From: Lactobacillus sp. ESL0701
GTDB lineage: Bacteria; Bacillota; Bacilli; Lactobacillales; Lactobacillaceae
Assembly (NCBI RefSeq): GCF_029433445.1
Contig: NZ_JAQTIC010000003.1
Coordinates: 1-64,000, forward strand
DNA length: 64,000 bases
Direction: 5' to 3'
In this document: positions 6,593-16,305 of the stretch, in pieces
Numbering within the stretch: position 1 is the stretch's first letter
How the letters are laid out: every line of letters begins with the position of its first letter
The notes under the pieces: generated by a model
The model's input: the letters and a program-made list of their open reading frames with translations, nothing else
The model's database searches: none
Told to the model about the DNA's origin: nothing
Program-made: the position numbers and the translations under genes

Positions 6593-8653
6593 ATGACACG
6601 GATCAAGTCTTTTTTGCAATGGCTGACAGAAACCAAGCTAGGCTTTTTCATTACTGTTTTAGTTGCCTTTTGGCTGAAAACATACGCAATTTACTTAACG
6701 AAATTTAACTTGGGTGCAGCTGGCGCAATGCAGAACTTTTTGCTCCTGCTTAATCCGCTGCCAGCGGGATTATTATTATTAGGAATCGGGCTCTTTTTTA
6801 AGGGACGCAAATCGTATTGGATTATTATTGCGATTGATCTTGTATTAAGTCTGTGGCTGTTTGCCAACATCTTGTACTATCGTGAGTTTTCTAACTTTTT
6901 GTCCTTATCAATTATTAAGACTTCAGGTTCAACCGCGGATAATTTAGGTAAAAGTATCGTGGGGATAACCCATGCAACCGACTTTTTAGCCTTACTTGAT
7001 GTTGCAGTCATTATTGGGCTATTGTGCGGTAAAGTCATTAAGTATGATTTGCGACCGCTTAAACTCAAGTTCAACGTGTTAGTTGAGGTTTTGGCTGTCA
7101 TGATGATTGGTCTAAATCTGAAAATGGCGCAAAAGGATCGGTCGGGACTATTAACAAGGACGTTTGACAATAACTACATTGTTAAGTATCTGGGAATGAA
7201 CGAGTATGCTGTTTATGACGGCTTTAAAACTGCCCAAACAAGCGCGCAGATGGCTAAGGCCAATGTTTCCGATCTTGGCTCTGTTCAAAAATATCTGAAG
7301 GCTAACTATGTGAAGCCTAATCCGCAATATACTGGTGTAGCTAAGGGCAAAAATGTTCTGGTAATCCATCTTGAGAGCTTCCAACAATTTTTAATTGGTT
7401 ATAAGTGGAAGGGCAAGGCAGTTACGCCCAACCTGAACAAGCTGTATCATGCTAAAGATACATTGAGTTTTGCGAACTTTTATAACCAAGTTGGTCAGGG
7501 AAAGACATCAGACGCGGAAATGATGTTGGAAAATTCACTCTATGGTTTGCAGTCAGGGTCGGCAATGTCGAGTTACGGCACGTCGAACACCTTTGAAAGC
7601 GCGCCGGCAATTTTAAACCAACGAGGTGGTTATACGACAGCTGTAATGCATGGCGGCGCGGGTTCGTTTTGGAATCGGAATAATGCCTACAAGCAGTTTG
7701 GCTACCAGTATTTTATGCCGCTGTCGTATTATCAGAATAAACCGAAGTATTATATCGGTTACGGGTTAAAGGATAAGATCTTCTTTAACCAGTCGATTAA
7801 GTACATTGAGCGTCTGCCGCAGCCGTTTTATTTAAAGATGATTACGGTGACTAACCACTATCCTTATGAGATTGACAAGAAGAACCAGTCGATTGATAAA
7901 ACGGATACGGGGGATGAAACTGTTGATGGTTATGTGCAGACCGCGCATTATTTGGATCAGGCAATCGGGGAATTGATGCATTGGCTGAAGAAAACCGGGC
8001 TTGATAAAAAGACGTTGATTGTAATGTACGGTGACCACTACGGTATTTCTGGGAACCACCATAAGGCTAGTGCTCAATTATTAAAGCAGGATGAGTTCAC
8101 TGACTTTGACAATTTGAAGTTTCAGCGGGTGCCGTTGATGTTCCATATGAAGGGACTCAAGGGCGGTATTGACAAGACTTATGGCGGCGAGATTGATGTT
8201 TTGCCAACCTTGCTTAACTTATTGGGGATTAATGACAGAGGCACGATTCAGTTTGGTCATGACTTGCTTAGTTCACAGGCACCGCAGATTGTGGCGCAGC
8301 GTAACGGCGACTTCATCACGCCGCAATATGCTAAAGTTGGCGGGACTTATTATGATACTAAGACGGGCATGAAAATTGTGGATCCTGATAAAAAATTGAA
8401 GTTACATTTGATGGCAATTTCAAACCGGGTAACCACACAGTTATCCTTGTCCGATCGGGTAATTGATGGTAATTTGCTGCGCTTTTACAAGCCTAAGTGG
8501 TTTAAAAAGGTCAAAGCAAATGATTATGACTATAATAAGGACAAGGCACTGAAGAAGCTGTTTAGTCCTAACAAAACTTCTTTGTGGTACCAAAATCATA
8601 AGAAGACGACGCAGAAACAATTTAAGACGGATGCGCCGGAACTTGAAAAATAA
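6593..8653 (+). CDS. ltaS: Lipoteichoic acid synthase family phosphoglycerol transferase
   Basis: 686 residues. Five N-terminal membrane helices span roughly residues 15-185, then an extracellular sulfatase-fold domain runs from about 245 to 600. Metal and catalytic residues are in place: Glu261 in HLESFQ, the nucleophile Thr305 in GQGKTSDAEM, and Asp481-His482 in YGDHYG. The enzyme moves glycerol phosphate from phosphatidylglycerol onto the growing chain outside the membrane. Its place directly after two glycolipid glycosyltransferases fits anchor plus polymer synthesis. The lysine-rich C-terminus after about residue 620 is not part of the catalytic fold. A paralogue acting as an LTA primase is possible, since many lactobacilli have more than one copy. 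Confidence 0.88.
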   Translation: MTRIKSFLQWLTETKLGFFITVLVAFWLKTYAIYLTKFNLGAAGAMQNFLLLLNPLPAGLLLLGIGLFFKGRKSYWIIIAIDLVLSLWLFANILYYREFSNFLSLSIIKTSGSTADNLGKSIVGITHATDFLALLDVAVIIGLLCGKVIKYDLRPLKLKFNVLVEVLAVMMIGLNLKMAQKDRSGLLTRTFDNNYIVKYLGMNEYAVYDGFKTAQTSAQMAKANVSDLGSVQKYLKANYVKPNPQYTGVAKGKNVLVIHLESFQQFLIGYKWKGKAVTPNLNKLYHAKDTLSFANFYNQVGQGKTSDAEMMLENSLYGLQSGSAMSSYGTSNTFESAPAILNQRGGYTTAVMHGGAGSFWNRNNAYKQFGYQYFMPLSYYQNKPKYYIGYGLKDKIFFNQSIKYIERLPQPFYLKMITVTNHYPYEIDKKNQSIDKTDTGDETVDGYVQTAHYLDQAIGELMHWLKKTGLDKKTLIVMYGDHYGISGNHHKASAQLLKQDEFTDFDNLKFQRVPLMFHMKGLKGGIDKTYGGEIDVLPTLLNLLGINDRGTIQFGHDLLSSQAPQIVAQRNGDFITPQYAKVGGTYYDTKTGMKIVDPDKKLKLHLMAISNRVTTQLSLSDRVIDGNLLRFYKPKWFKKVKANDYDYNKDKALKKLFSPNKTSLWYQNHKKTTQKQFKTDAPELEK

Positions 8654-8722
8654 ATACTCGAAAAAAGCCGTCTTTTATGATAAACTTTGTAAGTAATCGA
8701 TCTGTATATTGGAGGCAGCGCA

Positions 8723-8956
8723 TTGTACAATTTATTTATGACGCTACTAATTATTGTTTCAATTTTAATTGTTATTGCAACAATGATGCAGCCGCAAAAG
8801 CAACAGGATGCATTGAATGCCCTATCAGGCGGCGCAGTTTTTAGTGGCCAAACGAAGAAACGTGGTTTTGAAGCATTTATGGAAAAAGTTACAGCAGTTT
8901 TGTTGGTTCTCTTTTTCGCTTTTGCTATTGTGTTAGCTTATTTGTCTTCAAAGTAA
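8723..8956 (+). CDS. secG: Preprotein translocase subunit SecG
   Basis: 77 residues, two membrane helices (about 2-19 and 54-74) joined by a loop with the family signature GGAVFSGQTKKRGFE. It is the small accessory subunit of the SecYEG channel. The start is a TTG at 8723, fixed by GGAGG seven bases upstream. secG followed by rnr and smpB is a conserved order in Firmicutes, although here a terminator separates it from rnr. Confidence 0.93.
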   Translation: MYNLFMTLLIIVSILIVIATMMQPQKQQDALNALSGGAVFSGQTKKRGFEAFMEKVTAVLLVLFFAFAIVLAYLSSK

Positions 8957-8963
8957 GTTTTAG

Positions 8964-8998
8964 TTCCTCCCGATCAAATGTTGGGGAGGACTTTTTTT
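8964..8998 (+). terminator. Terminator after secG
   Basis: TCCTCCC pairs with GGGGAGGA (G-T allowed) and a run of seven T follows. Read-through to rnr remains possible, since no clear promoter is seen in the 31 bp left. Confidence 0.7.
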
Positions 8999-9029
8999 AT
9001 ATTTTTTAATAAGGAACGGAGATTAGTGC

Positions 9030-11366
9030 ATGGCACAAAACGAAAAAATTTTAGCTAATGTTTTAGAAATCTTTCGCCATAATCCCAAAAAACAATACCA
9101 AGTAGAGCAAATTGACAGGATGCTGCGGCGGGACCGCCTCGGCAGTTTTTCTGATATTGTCAAGGCACTCTCCTTTTTGGAACAAGAAAAGAAAATTATT
9201 ACTGATGGTAATGGTCATTACCAGTTAGCCGAAGAAAATACCATTGTTGAAGGGTCATTTCGGGCTAATGACAAGGGCTTTGGCTTTGTCAAGCTTGAAG
9301 ATGAAGAAGCAGATGATATTTTTATTGCTAGTGATTATACCGCGTATGCTGTTGACGGCGACAAGGTGCGCGTTAAGATTACTGCTGGTGGTAATCCTTG
9401 GAATGGCAAGGGTCCAGAAGGTCAAGTTCAGGAAATTATTGAACGCAGCCTTGACACGTTAGTTGGTGAATTTCACCCAATAACTGACGCACAAGTTAAG
9501 GCTAGCCACTTTTTAGGGTATGTTTTGAGTACCAATAAGAAGCTACATAAGTATCGCGTTTATGTTGGTGAAGATGGCTTGCACCCGCAAATGGGCGATA
9601 TGGTTAAGGTATCAATTGCCAATTATCCAAGTGAAGACAATCCAGACTCAATGGCTGGTGTCGTAATTGAGATTATTGGTAACAAGAACGATCCTGGCGT
9701 TGACATTATGTCAATTGTTTCTGCGCACGATGTTCGCACAGAGTGGCCTCAAGATGCAATGGACCAGGCTAATGCCATTCCTGATCATATTGAGCCAGAG
9801 GAATGGAATAACCGCGAGGATATTACCGATCAGCCAGCTGTCACGATTGATGGTGATGATTCCAAGGACTTCGATGATGCGGTAGTTTTATGGAAATTAC
9901 CTAATGGCAATTATCATTTGGGTGTTCATATTGCCGATGTATCTCATTACATTAAAGAAAAAACACCGTTAGATGAGGAAGCTTTTGCGCGTGGCAATAG
10001 TACTTACTTGGTTGACCGCGTAATTCCAATGCTGCCATTCCGGTTGTCAAATGGGATTTGTTCACTTAATGAGGGGCAAGACCGGCTGGTTTTATCTTGT
10101 GAAATGGAATTTACCCCAGAAGGTGAGCGGGTAAATTATCGAATTCATTCGTCAGTGATGCGATCACATGGACGTTTAACTTATAACAAGGTTAATCAGG
10201 CACTTGATCCTGATAATTCTGATGAATTAGAAGAAAAGTATGTTAAATTGCGGCCAATGCTGCAAGACATGGCGGAATTACATAACGCTTTATATCAGAA
10301 GCGTCACCAACGCGGTGCGATTGACTTTGAAGAACCAGAAGCTAAAATTATTGTTGATGAGCAAGGCAAGCCAACTGATATTGTTTTGCACAATCGGGGC
10401 ACTGCTGAAAAGATGATTGAATCATTCATGCTGGTGGCTAACGAAACAGTAGCTGAAGACTTCTTCAAAAAGCATGTGCCATTTTTGTACCGGGTTCATG
10501 AAACTCCTGATGGTGAACGGATTAAGAACTTCTTTGAATTTTGTAGTGCCTTTGGGTTAGATATTAAGGCTGACCCAAATCACATCAAGCCAATTGACTT
10601 GCAAAAGGTAGTTGCTAAGACAATGGGAACACCTGAGGAAGCCGTTGTTCAAATGATGATGCTGCGCAGTTTAAAGCAAGCACATTATTCAGAAGAAGCA
10701 TTAGGTCACTTTGGTTTAGCTGCCAAGTTCTATACCCACTTTACTTCGCCAATCAGACGGTATTCTGACTTGATGGTGCACCGCATGATTCATGCTTACA
10801 GTGATCAAGGGACGGGTAAGGAAGTCCAGCAGCATTTTGCTAGTTACTTGCCTGATGTTGCTGAGCAAACTTCAACTCAAGAGCGAGTTTCAATTGACAC
10901 CGAGCGAGAAGTTAATGACTTGAAGATGACCGAATTTATGGCCGATCAAGTTGGTCAGCATTTTGATGCGGTGGTTTCTTCGGTAACAAGTTTTGGAATG
11001 TTTATCCAATTACCAAATACGGTTGAAGGCTTGATTCACATTTCGAATTTGAATGATGATTTTTATAGCTTTAATGAGAAGAGTTTAACCTTGACGGGTC
11101 GCGGCACGCATAAGCAATACCGTGTCGGCATGCCAATCAAGGTCACGTTAATTAATGCTAATATTGAGCAGCACCAGTTAGACTTTGAAGTTTATGATCC
11201 AAATGCGCCAAAGCACCCACATCATAATCGCGGCAATAACAATCGGCGTCATGGCAGTCGCGGATTCCATAACGATCACGGCCATCGCGGCGGTCATAAC
11301 GGCAGCAGTCGCAATGGTTTCCGTAAGAACGGCAACCATCCGCATTTTAGTAAGTACAAGCATTAG
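9030..11366 (+). CDS. rnr: Ribonuclease R
   Basis: 778 residues. Order: winged-helix N-terminus (about 1-70), cold-shock RNA-binding region (about 75-240), RNB exonuclease domain with the metal-binding DDSKDFDDAV at about residues 275-284, and an S1 domain from about 642. It degrades structured RNA 3' to 5' and clears mRNA from stalled ribosomes together with tmRNA-SmpB; smpB starts 12 bp downstream. The tail from about residue 727 is a low-complexity His/Asn/Arg/Gly stretch, much richer in histidine than the lysine-rich tails usual in this family. Confidence 0.96.
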   Translation: MAQNEKILANVLEIFRHNPKKQYQVEQIDRMLRRDRLGSFSDIVKALSFLEQEKKIITDGNGHYQLAEENTIVEGSFRANDKGFGFVKLEDEEADDIFIASDYTAYAVDGDKVRVKITAGGNPWNGKGPEGQVQEIIERSLDTLVGEFHPITDAQVKASHFLGYVLSTNKKLHKYRVYVGEDGLHPQMGDMVKVSIANYPSEDNPDSMAGVVIEIIGNKNDPGVDIMSIVSAHDVRTEWPQDAMDQANAIPDHIEPEEWNNREDITDQPAVTIDGDDSKDFDDAVVLWKLPNGNYHLGVHIADVSHYIKEKTPLDEEAFARGNSTYLVDRVIPMLPFRLSNGICSLNEGQDRLVLSCEMEFTPEGERVNYRIHSSVMRSHGRLTYNKVNQALDPDNSDELEEKYVKLRPMLQDMAELHNALYQKRHQRGAIDFEEPEAKIIVDEQGKPTDIVLHNRGTAEKMIESFMLVANETVAEDFFKKHVPFLYRVHETPDGERIKNFFEFCSAFGLDIKADPNHIKPIDLQKVVAKTMGTPEEAVVQMMMLRSLKQAHYSEEALGHFGLAAKFYTHFTSPIRRYSDLMVHRMIHAYSDQGTGKEVQQHFASYLPDVAEQTSTQERVSIDTEREVNDLKMTEFMADQVGQHFDAVVSSVTSFGMFIQLPNTVEGLIHISNLNDDFYSFNEKSLTLTGRGTHKQYRVGMPIKVTLINANIEQHQLDFEVYDPNAPKHPHHNRGNNNRRHGSRGFHNDHGHRGGHNGSSRNGFRKNGNHPHFSKYKH

Positions 11367-11378
11367 GACCAAAAGCCG

Positions 11379-11834
11379 ATGAAAGAAAAGAATGAAAATT
11401 TAATCGCGCAGAATAAAAAAGCGCATCATGATTATTTCATCAAGGAAACATACGAAGCTGGAATTGCACTGACGGGAACAGAAATTAAGTCCGTGCGCGC
11501 GCGGCGGATTAGTTTGCGTGACGGCTACGTGCAGGTAATTAATGGTTCTGCTTTTTTAGAAAATGTGCATATTAGCGAGTATAAGCAGGGTAATCGTTAT
11601 AATCATGAGCCCTTGCGTAGTCGCCGGTTACTCTTGCATAAAAAGGAACTGACACGATTAGCTAAAGAGCAGGCTGAGCGCGGCGTGACAATTGTTCCGC
11701 TTAAAGTATATTTGAAACACGGCTTTGCCAAGATTTTAATTGGTGTTGGTCAGGGTAAAAAGCAGTATGATAAGCGCGAAACTATTAAAAAACGCGATCA
11801 AGAACGCGAGCTTCGCCGTCAGTATAAAGCTTAA
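11379..11834 (+). CDS. smpB: SsrA-binding protein SmpB
   Basis: 151 residues, normal length. Family motifs are [18 protein letters not shown], the [20 protein letters not shown] core and a basic C-terminal tail ([15 protein letters not shown]) that enters the ribosomal mRNA channel. It delivers tmRNA to stalled ribosomes. It follows rnr by 12 bp, so both steps of ribosome rescue and transcript clearance are cotranscribed. Confidence 0.97.
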   Translation: MKEKNENLIAQNKKAHHDYFIKETYEAGIALTGTEIKSVRARRISLRDGYVQVINGSAFLENVHISEYKQGNRYNHEPLRSRRLLLHKKELTRLAKEQAERGVTIVPLKVYLKHGFAKILIGVGQGKKQYDKRETIKKRDQERELRRQYKA

Positions 11835-11874
11835 AAAGCAGTTTGATTGGTTATTACTAATCAAACTGCTTTTT
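11833..11874 (+). terminator. Terminator after smpB
   Basis: Long stem AAAAGCAGTTTGATT with AATCAAACTGCTTTT, followed by T residues. Confidence 0.88.
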
Positions 11875-12098
11875 GTATATAACAAAGTTATATTAATAGG
11901 CAGTTTGAAGACATTAATCAGATTTTGAGCAAGTCCGATAATTATTCAATTACCAAAAATTTTATTTTGTGACTGTTATTTTTTGGCATAATCATGTATC
12001 ATTTATTAATATTGTCATTGTATATATTGCTCATAAGTTAGACAATAAGATTGTTAAATTGTTTTAGTTGGATATTGGATTAAGCAATGTTCTAGCGG

Positions 12099-12107
12099 TG
12101 GTATAAT
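12099..12107 (+). promoter_or_regulatory. Extended -10 promoter of the nitroreductase gene
   Basis: TGGTATAAT, an extended -10 element; no good -35. The rest of the 300-bp gap (11875-12174) is AT-rich and I see no gene in it. Confidence 0.6.
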
Positions 12108-12174
12108 AGAGTTAAGCTGTTTGGCTAGAGAAAATAATATTTAATAAACTAAAATGTTAGGATTTGAATTTTAA

Positions 12175-12831
12175 ATGGAATTTAAGGACGTATATAATCA
12201 TGAACGTGTAACGCGTAAGTTTTCTAACCGAAAGGTTAACGAGAAGCTGCTTGCAAAAATCATTAAAAAAGCTCAACTATCACCGTCATTACTTAATTCA
12301 CAACCTTGGCGGATATATATGGTAACCGGTGACGCACTGAGTAATTTGAAAAAGGAAGTCATGCAAAAGATCAAGGAAGGCGTTGACCCGCATGAAGATT
12401 TTGCCACGATTTTATCGCTTAACTGGGATGCTTACCCAAGTCAAAGTTTGGCAACCGTGGGGGCATCGCAGCCGTATTTTTACAATAATAAGATAGAATT
12501 GTTTACACACTCTAATAATACAATGTTTAACGCGCAGGATGTGGCATTCATGACAATTCCGCGGACTTCGCCTGCATGGTCAGTGTTTGATTTGGGTGTT
12601 TTTGCTCAAAGTATCATGTTATTGGCACTTAATGAAGGAGTGGCGGTGATGCCAGCGCACTCAATGGTTGCTTATCCAGAATTGGTACGTAAGTATGCAG
12701 AGATTCCGGCAAATGAGCTTGTAGGCATGGCCATTGGTTTAGGCTACAAAGATAATGCAGCTGAAGTTAATGATCCTAAATATTATCCGGCAAGGCTGCC
12801 ATTTGAAAAGATTTATAAATTGGTCAAGTAA
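12175..12831 (+). CDS. Nitroreductase family flavoprotein
   Basis: 218 residues. The RKFSNRKV start and the SPSLLNSQPWRIYMVTG segment form the FMN-binding signature of oxygen-insensitive nitroreductases, and DLGVFAQSIMLLALNEGV is the second conserved helix. It should reduce nitro or quinone-type compounds with NAD(P)H in the cytoplasm. It stands alone with its own promoter. The ribosome binding site is weak (TAGGA, 14 nt upstream). The physiological substrate is unknown. Confidence 0.85.
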   Translation: MEFKDVYNHERVTRKFSNRKVNEKLLAKIIKKAQLSPSLLNSQPWRIYMVTGDALSNLKKEVMQKIKEGVDPHEDFATILSLNWDAYPSQSLATVGASQPYFYNNKIELFTHSNNTMFNAQDVAFMTIPRTSPAWSVFDLGVFAQSIMLLALNEGVAVMPAHSMVAYPELVRKYAEIPANELVGMAIGLGYKDNAAEVNDPKYYPARLPFEKIYKLVK

Positions 12832-12909
12832 GATTACTTTTGATGATTAAAAGTGCGCTATTGATGCTAAAATAAAGGATAGAATTTTTTGACAAAAAGG
12901 TGACAAATT

Positions 12910-14256
12910 TTGAGTATAGCCCAAATAATTACTTACTTAATAGCGACGTTGGTAATTTTTGTCTTTGCGGCGTTTTTTGTCGCTGCAGAGTTTGCATTAG
13001 TCCAAACTCGATCAAGTCAGCTGGAAGATATGCTGACAAATAATACCGGCAACCGTCGCAAAGTAAAGCGTGCGTTGCACATGGTTCACAACTTAAATGA
13101 ATATTTATCAACCACGCAGGTGGGGACAACGCTTGTGGGGGTTGTCTTAGGTTGGTTTTCTGCTGATACATTCGCAACTTTGTTTGCAGACTTGTTAAAT
13201 TTAGCGCATCTAAATCCTTCACTTGTCCGGTCAATAAGTGCTCTTTTGGGTGTTATCTTACTAACATATTTAGAGGTCGTCATTACGGAAATCGTCCCTA
13301 AAAATATCGCGATTGATATGCCGGTTAAAATGCTGCTGAAATTAGCGACACCGCTGCAGGCTTTTCACACCTTGGTTTATCCGTTTGTATGGCTGCTTAA
13401 TACTAGTTCCAATGGCTTATTAAAGGTTTTAGGTTTTAAACCCGCCGATGAAGAGAATCAGGTTTATTCACAATCAGAAATTATCAAATTATCGCGTAAA
13501 GCAGTGCATGGCGGCTCTCTTGATAAAAACGATTTAACATACATGAAACGTGCCTTTGAACTAAACGATAAGGTTGCTAAGGATATTATGACTGACCGGA
13601 CACGGTTAATTGTGATTGATTCAACTGATACTATTGCTCAGGCGTTAGAAATGTATCTTGAAGAAGGTGCAAGCAGGTTGCCAGTAGTGCGTGACAATAA
13701 TAAAGACGACATTGTTGGTTATATTTATGCCTTTGATGTGGTGCAGCAAAGCCGTATTGATGCTCATGTGCCAGTAACACGGATTATTCGCACCATGATT
13801 ACAGTGCCAGAATCAATGCCAATTCAGGATGTTTTGCATTTAATGATTAAGAAGCATACGCCGATTGTCTTGGTTGTTGATGAATATGGTGGTACCAGCG
13901 GTATTGTAACCGATAAAGACATTTATGAAGAATTATTCGGTACAGTTAAGGATGAGATTGATGACGTTTCCGATGATTACATCATTAAGGATGCGGAAGG
14001 CAATATTCATGTTTCCGGAAAAACTACCTTGTATGATTTTGAGCGTTATTTCAGAACGGATTTAAAGAGTTTTCAAAATAGTGATATTATCACCATTGGT
14101 GGTTATATGATGGAACATTATCCAGACTTAAAAAAGGATGAATCAGTTGAGTTTGAAGGATTTTCGTTCACGCTGGATAATATTGAGCAAGGCTTTATGC
14201 GTTGGTTTATCGTTAAACGCTTGGCTAAAAAGCCTGCTGTGCATAAAGAAGAATAA
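12910..14256 (+). CDS. CNNM/CorC-type membrane protein (hemolysin family, possible Mg2+ transporter)
   Basis: 448 residues. An N-terminal CNNM (DUF21) domain with about four helices covers residues 1-190. A CBS pair follows at about 205-335 (MTDRTRLIVIDSTDTIAQAL and PIVLVVDEYGGTSGIVTDKD), and a CorC/HlyC domain ends the protein (about 350-435). Relatives include the Bacillus Mg2+ exporter MpfA; older hemolysin labels are not supported by any feature here. The start is TTG at 12910 with AGGTGA upstream. Confidence 0.85.
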   Translation: MSIAQIITYLIATLVIFVFAAFFVAAEFALVQTRSSQLEDMLTNNTGNRRKVKRALHMVHNLNEYLSTTQVGTTLVGVVLGWFSADTFATLFADLLNLAHLNPSLVRSISALLGVILLTYLEVVITEIVPKNIAIDMPVKMLLKLATPLQAFHTLVYPFVWLLNTSSNGLLKVLGFKPADEENQVYSQSEIIKLSRKAVHGGSLDKNDLTYMKRAFELNDKVAKDIMTDRTRLIVIDSTDTIAQALEMYLEEGASRLPVVRDNNKDDIVGYIYAFDVVQQSRIDAHVPVTRIIRTMITVPESMPIQDVLHLMIKKHTPIVLVVDEYGGTSGIVTDKDIYEELFGTVKDEIDDVSDDYIIKDAEGNIHVSGKTTLYDFERYFRTDLKSFQNSDIITIGGYMMEHYPDLKKDESVEFEGFSFTLDNIEQGFMRWFIVKRLAKKPAVHKEE

Positions 14257-14267
14257 AGTTAAACCAA

Positions 14268-14304
14268 TAAAAAAGCGTTACTTTGATTAAGTAACGCTTT
14301 TTTA
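14268..14304. terminator. Bidirectional terminator between CNNM gene and hpt
   Basis: AAAAAGCGTTACTT/AAGTAACGCTTTTT stem with a 4-nt loop. Runs of A and T on the two sides serve both converging genes. Confidence 0.85.
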
Positions 14305-14309
14305 TAAAG

Positions 14310-14879
14310 TTATTTGTTATCGACTAGCTTGATTACTTCAGGCTTTAAAACGCCAATATATTTGATATTACGAAAAGCATTCATGAAGTCCAGACCATAA
14401 CCAACGACAAATTCATTGCCAACCTTGGAGCCGTAATATTCAATTTCGACATCAGCAGCACGGTTAGCTTCCTTGTTAAGAAGCACGCAGCACTTAACAC
14501 TCCTAGCACCGCGTTCCTTAAGCATGTCTTTCATGTATTTTAAGGTAAGACCAGTGTCAACAATATCTTCAACGATTAAGACATCGCGATCCTTAACATC
14601 AGTAGTTAGGTCAGTAATCAAATCAACCTTGCCTGAAGAAACAAAACCATCGCCATAACTGGAAACGTCCATAAAGTCGATTTCTTCTTCAACGTTCATT
14701 TCACGGACCAAATCAGTTAAAAAGAAAATCGCACCTTTGAGTGCCCCAACAATCAGTGGCTTCTTGCCGGCATAATCTTCAGTCAATTGTTTGCCTAGGC
14801 GGACACACATTTGGTGAATATCGTCTTCAGTAAATAATTTATGGTCAATAATTCTATTAATATTGTCGTTTTTTGGCAT
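14310..14879 (-). CDS. hpt: Hypoxanthine phosphoribosyltransferase
   Basis: 189 residues. The PRPP-binding loop DVLIVEDIVDTGLTL and the GALKGAIFFLTDLVREM segment are diagnostic. It salvages hypoxanthine (and guanine) to nucleotides with PRPP. In many Firmicutes hpt sits between tilS and ftsH; here it stands alone on the minus strand, converging on the CNNM gene. Confidence 0.95.
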   Translation of the reverse strand: MPKNDNINRIIDHKLFTEDDIHQMCVRLGKQLTEDYAGKKPLIVGALKGAIFFLTDLVREMNVEEEIDFMDVSSYGDGFVSSGKVDLITDLTTDVKDRDVLIVEDIVDTGLTLKYMKDMLKERGARSVKCCVLLNKEANRAADVEIEYYGSKVGNEFVVGYGLDFMNAFRNIKYIGVLKPEVIKLVDNK

Positions 14880-15120
14880 TTATCTACCCTTCACTTCAAC
14901 TAATTCAAGATTCCTAATAGACTCGATTATATCATTCTTTTGCATAAAAAGTAGCTAGATTTACACTTTTTACGGGGGTTTGCGCGGATTTAATTGCTAA
15001 TATTTTACTTAAATTAAAAAATCGCTTTTTTATCTGAAAAATAACTTAAATATTTTAATTTTACGTGACTATTTTTGCTACAATATAAGTAAATATTTTT
15101 TGTATGAAAGGTTAAGCAAA

Positions 15121-16203
15121 ATGGAAAAAGAACAAGAAATAAAAATGTTAAAAGCTTTTTCGGATGCAAATTCAACTTCAGGATTTGAAGGCGAGTTTGT
15201 CAAATTGTTTACCGAAACAGTTAAGGATTTTGCCAATATTAAGGTTGACGGCATGTTAAATGCTTATGCTTCTAAGAAGGAAAATAAGGCAGGTCGCCCC
15301 GTTATTCAGCTTGACGCCCACTCAGACTCAGTCGGATTTATCACCCAGGCAGTTAGACCTAACGGCATGATTAAGTTTGTCCCATTAGGCGGCTGGGTTA
15401 AGTACAATATTCCAGCATTGCGAGTTCGAATTAAAAATCGTGATGGTGAATATATCCCCGGTGTTGTAGCTACTAAGCCACCGCACTTTATGACGGAAGC
15501 TGAACGCAATAATGTGCCTGATGTTGCTGATATGTCAATTGATGTTGGTTCAAGTTCGCGTGAAGAAACATTGAACGATTATAAGATTGATACTGGTTGT
15601 CCAATCTTTGTTGACGTTAAGTGTGAATATAACGAAAAGTCGGGCTTGTTCTTTGGCAAGGACTTTGATGACCGCTTTGGTGCCGCAGCCATGGCTGATG
15701 TTTTGGAAACATTAGACGGTGAAGAAACGCCATTTAACGTTGTTGCTGCACTGTCAAGCCAAGAAGAAGTAGGCTTGCGCGGAGCTTATGTTACAGCTCG
15801 CACTGTTAAGCCAGACCTAGGTATTGTGCTGGAATCTTGTCCAGCTGATGATACCTTCACTCCTGATTGGCTTTCGCAAACTGCCTTAAAGCACGGACCA
15901 ATGATGCGTGACATGGATACGTCATTCTTGCCTAATCCTAAGTTCCAGCAATACGCTTGTGATGTTGCTGATAAGAATCATATTCCTTATACACGTTCGG
16001 TTAGAACTGGCGGCGGCCAAGATGGTGCCGCAATTTATTATGAAAATGGGGCACCAACAATTGTAATTGGTATTCCAGTTCGTTACGAGCACTCACCATA
16101 TTGCTTTAGTGCTTACCAAGATTTTAAGGCAGCCGTTGAAATGACAGTGGCAATTATTCGTGATTTAACTACTGAAAAATTAGCTAGTTTCAGCCAATTT
16201 TAA
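15121..16203 (+). CDS. M42 family aminopeptidase (glutamyl aminopeptidase/PepA type)
   Basis: 360 residues from the ATG at 15121, which has AAAGG nine bases upstream; an earlier in-frame start would overlap that site. Metal ligands are visible: His and Asp in DAHSDSVGF, Asp in DFDDRFG, the Glu pair in SSQEEVGLRG, Glu in VLESCPADD and His in YEHSPY. These make the two-metal centre of M42 peptidases, which trim N-terminal residues from peptides in the cytoplasm. The exact residue preference (Glu/Asp against broader) cannot be told. Confidence 0.88.
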   Translation: MEKEQEIKMLKAFSDANSTSGFEGEFVKLFTETVKDFANIKVDGMLNAYASKKENKAGRPVIQLDAHSDSVGFITQAVRPNGMIKFVPLGGWVKYNIPALRVRIKNRDGEYIPGVVATKPPHFMTEAERNNVPDVADMSIDVGSSSREETLNDYKIDTGCPIFVDVKCEYNEKSGLFFGKDFDDRFGAAAMADVLETLDGEETPFNVVAALSSQEEVGLRGAYVTARTVKPDLGIVLESCPADDTFTPDWLSQTALKHGPMMRDMDTSFLPNPKFQQYACDVADKNHIPYTRSVRTGGGQDGAAIYYENGAPTIVIGIPVRYEHSPYCFSAYQDFKAAVEMTVAIIRDLTTEKLASFSQF

Positions 16204-16305
16204 GTAAATTTAATATTTTGGTTGCAAAAAATTATTAAACGAGTAAAATAATGTTCCAAAGAAATAATTAGGCGACAGAGAGCGCTTGTTTCGGAGGAAT
16301 TAAAT

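Noticed and set aside
12910-14256. Hemolysin label for the CNNM/CorC protein
   Set aside because: The domain order is that of CNNM/MpfA-type ion transport proteins; nothing in the sequence suggests a lytic toxin.
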